From assembly GCA_016350165.1 (NCBI GenBank), contig CP066225.1:2108001-2172000 (forward strand): a DNA stretch of 64,000 nucleotides, read 5' to 3'. The notes under the pieces are model-generated. The model was not told the origin of the DNA. It made no database searches and saw only the letters and a program-made list of their open reading frames with translations. This DNA comes from Planctomycetota bacterium. Lineage in GTDB: Bacteria; Planctomycetota; Phycisphaerae; Phycisphaerales; Phycisphaeraceae. A program made the translations under genes and the position numbers. Positions 45,425 through 52,685 of this stretch are shown one piece after another; positions within the stretch are counted from its first letter, which is position 1, and each line of letters opens with the position of its first letter.

Positions 45425-46114
45425 ATGTCACACTTATCAATCGTTAAAAATCTAATCATAATCACGACCTTAACCATAGCCTCTGCTGCACACGCTGCAG
45501 ATATCAACATCACTCGAACCGTCAGCAACGAAACTGCATACGAAAATTTCGGTTATATCAATGAAATTAGTGAAACGACCATCGACACCAACAACATTCT
45601 CACCGCCGACTTCAACACGCTCAGTGACACAACCATCGAACTCAACATCACTGCACCAATCGGCAAACGCTTTCACGTCATCGGCCATGACTTCGGCAAC
45701 CTATCCTTCAGAATTCATCACAATCTCAACACACTTTGGTCCGACCCAACAACCTTCATCAACACCAGCACATCAACGCTCAACGGTTTCCAAGGCATCC
45801 TAGCTGACAACGCTCACGCCACCGACAACTACTTCGGCAACTCCGGAAATACAGGCTACTCAACCGACACCTACTTCCAACTCACATCCGGCGACGATTT
45901 CTACTTCGACTCAATCACCATACTCTTCACAATCCCCGCATCCTTTAGCACAGACTTCAGCAACTCATCCCCACAAACCATCACAACCACAGTCCTCGCC
46001 TACGCAGACCCCGGATACGACCCCGGCCAATTCCTCTCCCTAGTCGCCGTCCCTGAACCCGCGTCTATCTCTCTATTAGCCCTCAGTTTGCTCGCCCTCA
46101 CTCGGCGCAAGTAA
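45425..46114 (+). CDS. PEP-CTERM array protein 4
   Basis: 229 residues. Signal peptide IVKNLIIITTLTIASAAHA, landmarks LSDTTIELNITAPIGKRFHV and FYFDSITILFTIPASFSTDF, and tail VPEPASISLLALSLLALTRRK. ATG 45425 has AGAGGAGAA upstream, the best ribosome-binding site in the array; the frame is open from 45389 but without a site. Confidence 0.82.
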   Translation: MSHLSIVKNLIIITTLTIASAAHAADINITRTVSNETAYENFGYINEISETTIDTNNILTADFNTLSDTTIELNITAPIGKRFHVIGHDFGNLSFRIHHNLNTLWSDPTTFINTSTSTLNGFQGILADNAHATDNYFGNSGNTGYSTDTYFQLTSGDDFYFDSITILFTIPASFSTDFSNSSPQTITTTVLAYADPGYDPGQFLSLVAVPEPASISLLALSLLALTRRK

Positions 46115-46198
46115 TTACCTTCCACGAAAAATATCCATTAAACCAATTTTATTACATCAAAAAATTATCTCAGATAAATTTAAAAGAGAAGAAAGATC

Positions 46199-46942
46199 AT
46201 GAACATCCTGAAAACATCTATCTTACTACTAGCTTGTACATTAATCACAACAACCACTTTCGCCGACGTCGATGTCAACTACACCCTTACCGACGAAAAC
46301 AATTATAACTACTGGTTCCCAGCCGATGGAAGCGATCCCGCCTTCGGCGGCTCTTACGCCTACACAAACTTACCCTTCTCTCCATCACTAACACCTTTCA
46401 CAATCGACTTCTCAACCATCAATACCGACACCACGCTCAACATCACACTCAACTCTTCCACCGGCAGATTCTACGCCAACTTCCCCGAAGCTGGCGGATT
46501 TTTCATCGGCATCACAGCTGACCGTGACACACACATCGGCACCGACGATTTCGACACCGACATCGTCTCCGTTACATTCAACGGCCTCATCGGCGCACCA
46601 GACATCACACACAGCTTCTCAAACGCATCACTCGGAACATCCGCAACGCCATGGTTCACCACTGAATCAAGCCTCACTGTTAACAGCCCCACAGAATTCT
46701 CATTCGAATCCGTCACCGTCTCATTCACCGTACCCGCTAGCTACAACACCGACTTCTCAACTTTCACCGAATTCGAAGAAGATTGGTTTGCATTTTCAAT
46801 CACCGCTAGCGTGGATGGCGCATATCCCGCTCCATTCGACTACGGTCAATTCTTCTCACTTAACCCGATCGTAATCCCCGAACCCGCATCTATCTCACTA
46901 TTAGCTCTCAGTTCACTCGCCCTCATCCGTCGCCGCAAATAA
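46199..46942 (+). CDS. PEP-CTERM array protein 5
   Basis: 247 residues. Signal peptide TSILLLACTLITTTTFA, landmarks INTDTTLNITLNSSTGRFYANF and FSFESVTVSFTVPASYNTDF, and tail IPEPASISLLALSSLALIRRRK. It is closest to gene 2 in the central motif (SSTGRFYANF is identical). AGAGAAG precedes the ATG. Confidence 0.82.
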   Translation: MNILKTSILLLACTLITTTTFADVDVNYTLTDENNYNYWFPADGSDPAFGGSYAYTNLPFSPSLTPFTIDFSTINTDTTLNITLNSSTGRFYANFPEAGGFFIGITADRDTHIGTDDFDTDIVSVTFNGLIGAPDITHSFSNASLGTSATPWFTTESSLTVNSPTEFSFESVTVSFTVPASYNTDFSTFTEFEEDWFAFSITASVDGAYPAPFDYGQFFSLNPIVIPEPASISLLALSSLALIRRRK

Positions 46943-47035
46943 ATCAACAGACACCCACGCAAGCTTTCGTTAACTCGAATTCTTGCGTTTAATTCTTACT
47001 GTATCACTTCGTACACATCCCATTGGATACACATC

Positions 47036-47731
47036 ATGAACCTGTTCAAATCGTCTATCTCCCTATTAGTCACCATCACCTTACTCTCATCCACCCACGC
47101 CGCCGGCATCAGCTTCACCCGCACCGTTGATACCGAAACCAACTCGCAAAACTCAGGTTCACTCACCGCCTACGTCCGAGCCAACGTCAACAATCAAACC
47201 ACAAACATCATCACTTCCAACTTTGCAAACCTCCCCGAAACCCCAGTCTCCATCACACTCACCGCACCCACCGGCTACCGCTTCCACGCCAAATACGATA
47301 ATCCCGGCACTATCTCCGCGTACATCATCAACAACGCACTACAAATCACACAAGACCTCTACCACAGCAACACAAACACAACATTCCATAACCTCCAAGG
47401 CATCGCACCACCTCCTGTCAACGCAACATACGCATCACTTTCAGGACCCGGCGGAGGCTTCTACCGATTCGCTGCATACTTTAACATCGCAGCACAATCC
47501 GAATTCACCTTCGACGCAATCACACTCAACGCAACCATCCCAGCACACATCAACCTCGACCTCTCCTCATACACATCACAAGATATCGTCTCAGGCATCG
47601 GCGGCGGACAAAACAACATCCTCGCCATTAACGATTTCCAATTCGTCAAACTCATCCCCATCCCCGAACCCGCTTCCCTATCACTCATCACCCTAGCCTC
47701 ATCCACACTACTTATCCGCAAACGCAAATAA
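47036..47731 (+). CDS. PEP-CTERM array protein 6
   Basis: 231 residues and the most divergent member. Signal peptide SSISLLVTITLLSSTHAA, landmarks LPETPVSITLTAPTGYRFHAKY and FTFDAITLNATIPAHINLDL, and tail IPEPASLSLITLASSTLLIRKRK. It ends the array, followed by a terminator. The ribosome-binding site is weak. Confidence 0.8.
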   Translation: MNLFKSSISLLVTITLLSSTHAAGISFTRTVDTETNSQNSGSLTAYVRANVNNQTTNIITSNFANLPETPVSITLTAPTGYRFHAKYDNPGTISAYIINNALQITQDLYHSNTNTTFHNLQGIAPPPVNATYASLSGPGGGFYRFAAYFNIAAQSEFTFDAITLNATIPAHINLDLSSYTSQDIVSGIGGGQNNILAINDFQFVKLIPIPEPASLSLITLASSTLLIRKRK

Positions 47732-47761
47732 ACCAACACAAAAACATCACCCCTCAAAACG

Positions 47762-47787
47762 CCCGGCCACCACACCGGGTTTTTTTT
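47762..47787 (+). terminator. Terminator at the end of the PEP-CTERM array
   Basis: Arms CCCGG and CCGGG around an 8-base loop, followed by eight T. Confidence 0.75.
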
Positions 47788-47869
47788 ACACCCCCTTCCA
47801 ATCACAAATAACAATGACTTCCCCCTCACAAACAGATACACTCATCGATCAGAAACACGAGGAACTACC

Positions 47870-48634
47870 ATGAATATACACTTCATCAGAAACGCCACAC
47901 TCATCATCCACGCCAACGAACATTCAATCCTCGTCGATCCCATGTTCGCAGACCTCAGCACAATGATCCCCTTCGCACTCTTTCGTCATAAACCAAAACG
48001 CAACCCAACCGTCCCACTCCCTGACAACGCGCAACAAGCTTTCCAATCCATCACCACCGCACTTATCACCCACAATCACCCCGACCATATTGATAAGAAA
48101 GCAATCGACTTCCTCACCTCGCGCAACACGCCAACCTATTGCAGCACCATCGACGACAAAAAATTCAAAAACAAAAACTTAAACACCTACCCACTCACCA
48201 TCAACAATCACCAACCCTTCCTTGATGGCCACATCACACCCATCCCCACCCAACACGGCTACGGCGGCATCCTCACCAAACTCATGGGTAAAGGCGTCGG
48301 CTACTTCATCGAACTCCCCAACCAACCCACACTCTACATCTCAGGCGACACCATCATCACACACGACGTCAAAAGCGCACTCACCAGCTTAAAACCAGAC
48401 ATCGCCATCGTCGCAGCAGGCTCCGCACAAGCCGACCTCGGCAAACCAATCCTCATGACCATCGACGACATCGTCGAGTTCACTCGTCTCGCTCCAAATC
48501 AAGTCGTCGCCAATCACCTCGAAGCCATCAATCATTGTCCCACCACGCGCAAACAACTCGCCGCCGCCATGGACCAAGCCAACCTCACCGCAAAAATCCA
48601 AATCCCCACCGACGGCCAAACCCTCTCCTTCTAA
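47870..48634 (+). CDS. Metallo-beta-lactamase-fold hydrolase (UlaG-like)
   Basis: A 254-residue MBL-fold enzyme. THNHPDHID is the HxHxDH metal motif, TQHGYGG and YISGDTII supply further His and Asp ligands, and VANHLEAINHC is the last His strand. IHFIRNATLIIHANEHSILVDPMF is the usual UlaG-like start. The substrate is unknown; relatives hydrolyse lactones or phosphoesters. GAGGAA precedes the ATG. Confidence 0.87.
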   Translation: MNIHFIRNATLIIHANEHSILVDPMFADLSTMIPFALFRHKPKRNPTVPLPDNAQQAFQSITTALITHNHPDHIDKKAIDFLTSRNTPTYCSTIDDKKFKNKNLNTYPLTINNHQPFLDGHITPIPTQHGYGGILTKLMGKGVGYFIELPNQPTLYISGDTIITHDVKSALTSLKPDIAIVAAGSAQADLGKPILMTIDDIVEFTRLAPNQVVANHLEAINHCPTTRKQLAAAMDQANLTAKIQIPTDGQTLSF

Positions 48635-48742
48635 ACTCACCACCTTCATTGAACTAGTTTTACATATACTTTCCGTAAAACCTACTTCACCAACAATCAT
48701 TCTGCGCATTAAACTACCCATACCATCAACCAAGGAAGCATA

Positions 48743-49189
48743 ATGCTCAAAAACATCCTCAAATTAGCTACCGAGGATTTCCAATGGTCTGCCATCGTTC
48801 CATCAGATTCATCATGGATCAGTGGCATCCCAGTCGAAATCAGCGCAAACGAAGAACCTCTTGATCCAGCCATAATCCAGCTGATCGAACAGTTCATTAC
48901 ATATCTCACGCACAACCAGAACGAACTCAAAACCCAACTACACCAGTTTTATACCGAATGCCGCGAGGACATCATCGAAAATTGCGAACTATGGTGCGGC
49001 GACCTACCAGAAGACGAATCAAGCCAAACAATCTGGGAAACATTGGATGATTTCGTCATCTGCTACTCCGGCTTCATGCGGGAACAACCCGCACTCAGCC
49101 TCATTGCTGGATGCGATTGGCAACCCGACGGCGGAATTGAATTCATCTATGAAAACGGCTCAATCACCAGCGTCAATTTCCAAAGCTAA
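48743..49189 (+). CDS. Small acidic protein, DUF6985-like, unknown
   Basis: A 148-residue soluble acidic protein. The C-terminal pattern LIAGCDWQPDGGIEFIYENGSI resembles the W-D-x-E-H-G-x-x-x-x-x-x-x-G end of DUF6985-type proteins, often found near toxins or in uncharacterised pairs. I cannot confirm it by eye. No toxin gene is adjacent. AAGGAAG precedes the ATG. Confidence 0.6.
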   Translation: MLKNILKLATEDFQWSAIVPSDSSWISGIPVEISANEEPLDPAIIQLIEQFITYLTHNQNELKTQLHQFYTECREDIIENCELWCGDLPEDESSQTIWETLDDFVICYSGFMREQPALSLIAGCDWQPDGGIEFIYENGSITSVNFQS

Positions 49190-49822
49190 TACATTCAAAC
49201 TCAAAGCAAACTGCAGTGCCACACACCTCCCACTCCCCCCACCAACGATACCCTTTTGAGCCACAACCAAAACCAACTCTCCCACTCATAAACCGGCGAA
49301 ACGCTGCATTGAAACAACTCCCTAACGTTCAAACCACCAATCAACATATTTCCTGCAATTCAAATAGCCGGCGAGCCACGCTCGCCGTGCTCACCCCTCA
49401 CACCAATCTTTTGCTCACAATTTCGCCTCCCCACACAGCAAACCACATACCAAACCCAATCCCCTTCCAATCCGCGCGCATAAACACGCATTCCCCCTCT
49501 CCAAACCATTCAATTTCTAATCAAAACCACCCCAAAACTCACCAATTCCAACGCAAAACTGACCAAACCTGCCCATTTCCATATCAGGGAAAGTCACCAA
49601 AAATCGATCAACTTTCACATTCGTGCGCACAAACGCGCATCCCCTCATTCATAACTCCTTTGGTTTCCGGCAAACTTAACAATATCGCTCATCAACTTAA
49701 CACCAACGCGCACAACTCCATTTCAAAACCCCTTTTTAAAACCTTCTCAAAAACCAACTTCAATTCAAAACGTGCGCACAAAACCGCTTCTCTCAATCAC
49801 CACACTTCAACAAACTCAAAAT
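49190..49822. other. C/A-rich spacer with GTGCGCAC octamers
   Basis: 633 bases without a credible gene, with the plus strand very rich in C and A, the mirror of 26857-27521. GTGCGCAC occurs at 49623 and 49772, with relatives GCGCGCA at 49473 and ACGCGCAC at 49706. A dispersed palindrome lies at 49364-49387. Confidence 0.5.
49364..49387. repeat. Dispersed palindromic unit, copy 2
   Basis: ATAGCCGGCGAGCCACGCTC followed by GCCG. The arms GGCGAG and CTCGCC fold into a hairpin. It matches copy 1 at 28939-28963. Confidence 0.5.
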
Positions 49823-51568
49823 CTAAACCTTAATTCGCTGCCATCTTCCCAACTGGAACCAGCCCATAAACAGACAACCACGGATCACAAACTCGCCGCA
49901 AAGCCCGATCCAAATCCCCTTCAAACCATACCCAAGATAAATCCCAATAAACCACGCAGCCGGGATCCTGATAAAGAAAATACTCGCATACGTCAGAATC
50001 ATCGGCCCAATCGTTTCGCCCGCACCCCTCAAACCCTGACTGATCACGATGTACGTCGCAAAGAAGAACTGTACAAACCCCGCAATGATCAGCAGCGGTG
50101 TCGCCATATCGCGCATCATCGTCGCACTCGTATCATTACCCGTCACAAGCATCCCCACATACACACCCGGCATCACAATAAAGCTCAGCCCCATCAAACC
50201 CATCACCGTACCACCAATCAACCACGACAGCATCACAGCCTGCTTCGCACGTTTCACGTCACCCAAACCCAAGTACTGACCCACAAGCGTTGCCGCCGCG
50301 ATACCAATCGCCATGCCCGGCAAGAAGCTCAAACTCTCCAACCTGATCCCCACAACGTGCGCACCCATCACACCGTCAGCAAAATCTTCGACCTGCCATT
50401 TAAACAAACCGCCCACCATAAATGCGATCACCAAATTGCCCACCCACAAACCACTACTCTCAATCAGACTCGGGATACCAATCCGAATAATGCGCCAACA
50501 CATTTCCAAATCGGGGCTCATCCATTTCCATCGCAACTTAATCGGCAAGTGCATCAGTCGCATACGCACCGGCACCCATACCTCCGGCGACAACGGGTTG
50601 CCCTGCCTGATCGATATCGCATGTCGCGCACTCAGCGTACGACGTTCGCCTCGCTTATACCCCTTCCATCTCGCCCACGAAATAAAGTCCGGGCCTTTAC
50701 CCTTAAACAGGATGCCGCCGATGATGATCCCGCCCACCATCCATGCAATTGCCGTTCCTCCCGCAATACCTGCAACACCATGCCCGCCGATCGGTGCGGG
50801 GCCAAACGTCAAAACCGAGGACGCAATGATATTCACGATGTTCACAACCACCATCGCAATAAACGGCGTCCGCGTATCACCCGCACTCCTTAACGCTGCA
50901 GCACCCAATGCAACAACCGCATTCACCGGTGTCGCAATTGCGAGGATGCGCAAATACAACGTACACAGTCCAAGTGTTTCGCCTTGCAGATTAAAGAGTT
51001 TGCCGAATACCGGCGCGGTAGCCCAAAGGAATATGCCGATCATGATCCCCCAGATCACGCCCATCATCATCGCCTGCCCGAGAACCTGATTCGCCTGTAC
51101 CCTGTTCTTACTACCAATCGAACGTGCTACCAACGCCCCTGCACCAACACCCACCGCTGCGAAGAGCATTGCGATCAGCCACGTGACGTAAGCCGCAACG
51201 CCTACCGAGTCGAGTGCGCGAAGTGCGAGTTCACCTTCCAATCGACCTGAGAGCGCAACATCAACGAGTCCGACCAGTGATGTACCGAGCAGTTCAAAGA
51301 AGGGCCAAATCGCCAACACGAAAATCTGTCCGAGCAATGAGCGCCCAGCAAGATTGCCGCTGAGCTCTTTGCGACGTGCTTCGCCGCCGGCTGCGACACC
51401 CTCGATGACTTCACCCGCGATTTCGCTGGCATCAACCGCTCCCGCGAGTACTTCCTGCCCCAATGACTCATCCTGCGGCTTCTCCCGCTCATTCTCAGCG
51501 TCTTGCTTCTGAGAACAGGCTGCATCATTGCAGTTATCAGAGCTTTCTTTAAACTTATCTTCCTGCAT
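49823..51568 (-). CDS. MATE family efflux transporter
   Basis: A 581-residue, 12-helix MATE exporter. The core pattern is clear: PFFELLGTSLVGLVDVALSGRL in helix 1, ALRSAGDTRTPFIAMVVVNIVNI in the first lobe and SQGLRGAGETIGPMILTY in the second. It has an acidic 60-residue N-terminal extension and a long central loop (about 290-360, KGYKRGERRTLSARHA and onward) that are not typical. It exports cationic drugs or metabolites with Na+ or H+. ATG 51568 is preferred to TTG 51574. Confidence 0.9.
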   Translation of the reverse strand: MQEDKFKESSDNCNDAACSQKQDAENEREKPQDESLGQEVLAGAVDASEIAGEVIEGVAAGGEARRKELSGNLAGRSLLGQIFVLAIWPFFELLGTSLVGLVDVALSGRLEGELALRALDSVGVAAYVTWLIAMLFAAVGVGAGALVARSIGSKNRVQANQVLGQAMMMGVIWGIMIGIFLWATAPVFGKLFNLQGETLGLCTLYLRILAIATPVNAVVALGAAALRSAGDTRTPFIAMVVVNIVNIIASSVLTFGPAPIGGHGVAGIAGGTAIAWMVGGIIIGGILFKGKGPDFISWARWKGYKRGERRTLSARHAISIRQGNPLSPEVWVPVRMRLMHLPIKLRWKWMSPDLEMCWRIIRIGIPSLIESSGLWVGNLVIAFMVGGLFKWQVEDFADGVMGAHVVGIRLESLSFLPGMAIGIAAATLVGQYLGLGDVKRAKQAVMLSWLIGGTVMGLMGLSFIVMPGVYVGMLVTGNDTSATMMRDMATPLLIIAGFVQFFFATYIVISQGLRGAGETIGPMILTYASIFFIRIPAAWFIGIYLGYGLKGIWIGLCGEFVIRGCLFMGWFQLGRWQRIKV

Positions 51569-51743
51569 GTCCAATTGTCACAATCTTATGGAATCACTGG
51601 ATCGTCAACTAATGACTCTTTATCGTCGATCTGTCATTCATCGCAATATGAATATCACACAACTTAGTCAATAAAAACAATATTCATCAGATGACTCGCT
51701 TTCCCCTAAATTTATTGTCTTTGGCCATTTCAAATATAGAGTT

Positions 51744-51759
51744 AGGCTCTGAAATTGCA
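51744..51759 (+). promoter_or_regulatory. Sigma-54-like promoter
   Basis: AGGCTCTGAAATTGCA matches TGGCACGRNNNTTGCW at 13 of 16 positions, with the invariant GG and GC (51745-51746 and 51757-51758) exactly ten bases apart. It lies 65 bases before the start codon of the sorting-tail protein. Confidence 0.5.
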
Positions 51760-51823
51760 TCAGGTCTAGACAGCATCGTCTAGTACATTTGAGTATTTGA
51801 ACAAAATTGCATCGGAGCAACAA

Positions 51824-52519
51824 ATGAGATTGTTCAGTTATGCTGCGGCGGCGATCGTTACGCTGCTCTCAATTATTACATCACCGATACAGGCAGCACT
51901 GGTCACTGCAGACGACGTTGCAATCGATTCCGGTTCACAATACTTTTCTGCATTGAACCTGACCAACACAAGCGGCTTAACGCTGGGCAGTGACAATACA
52001 CTCACCGCTGACGATTTCTATACCAACTCATTCAACTACGTTGATTCATGGGTTACCAATACAGTCTCAGGCGGGGACTATTTTAATGTCGAATCAAGCC
52101 CGATCCTGACGTTCACCTTCGATAACGCTGTAGATATCGATCAGGTTGCGATCTGGGGCTATGTGGGTTTTGATGATACACGCGGGGTGGGTAACTCTGC
52201 GAGCCAGGGCTTCATCGAGTTTTCAACGGATGGCGTGAACTTTGGACCCGCCATTGCGTTTTCAATTGACCCGACACAAGTGGGCGAAGGTGCGACTGTG
52301 ACTGATTTTGATTTACAGCACGATATTGTCGCGGCCCGTGTGACGTTCACCGATAACCATGCGAACCTCGACGGCGGGGACCGCGTGGGCGCGAACCTTG
52401 TCGCGTTCAACACGGTCATTGTTCCGACTCCGAGCGCGATGTGGTTGATCATGTTCGGGCTTGCGGGCTTAGTGGTGATGCGGAACAGACGTAAACTTGC
52501 ATATGCGAGAGTTCGATAA
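51824..52519 (+). CDS. Secreted discoidin-like protein with PTPSA-type sorting tail
   Basis: 231 residues: a signal peptide (FSYAAAAIVTLLSIITSPIQAA), a beta-sandwich domain with AIWGYVGFDD and IEFSTDGVNFGPA that resembles the F5/8 type C (discoidin) fold, and the tail VPTPSAMWLIMFGLAGLVVMRNRRK. This is a PEP-CTERM relative in proteobacterial style rather than the PEPASISLLAL style of the other proteins here. GGAG precedes ATG 51824. With its sigma-54-like promoter it may be a separately acquired or separately sorted surface protein. Confidence 0.75.
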   Translation: MRLFSYAAAAIVTLLSIITSPIQAALVTADDVAIDSGSQYFSALNLTNTSGLTLGSDNTLTADDFYTNSFNYVDSWVTNTVSGGDYFNVESSPILTFTFDNAVDIDQVAIWGYVGFDDTRGVGNSASQGFIEFSTDGVNFGPAIAFSIDPTQVGEGATVTDFDLQHDIVAARVTFTDNHANLDGGDRVGANLVAFNTVIVPTPSAMWLIMFGLAGLVVMRNRRKLAYARVR

Positions 52520-52549
52520 ACAAGGATCAGATCATTGCTAGTGGTCTAG

Positions 52550-52576
52550 CGTCACGTAAAAACGTGACGTTTTTTT
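52550..52576 (+). terminator. Terminator after the PTPSA-tail gene
   Basis: Arms CGTCACGT and ACGTGACG around AAAA, followed by seven T. Confidence 0.9.
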
Positions 52577-52685
52577 ATGCGCGGATGATAGTCATAAAAA
52601 ACAGATGCAACGTTGGGTTTTGGGATTGGGCGAATGTCTGATTACAATAGGAGCAAAACCATTCTAAATTGCTTGGGAGTATTCC

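Noticed and set aside
49216-50893. Long plus-strand frames over the C/A-rich spacer and MATE gene
   Set aside because: His/Thr/Pro/Asn-rich translation typical of low-complexity antisense frames; the MATE gene on the other strand is clearly real.
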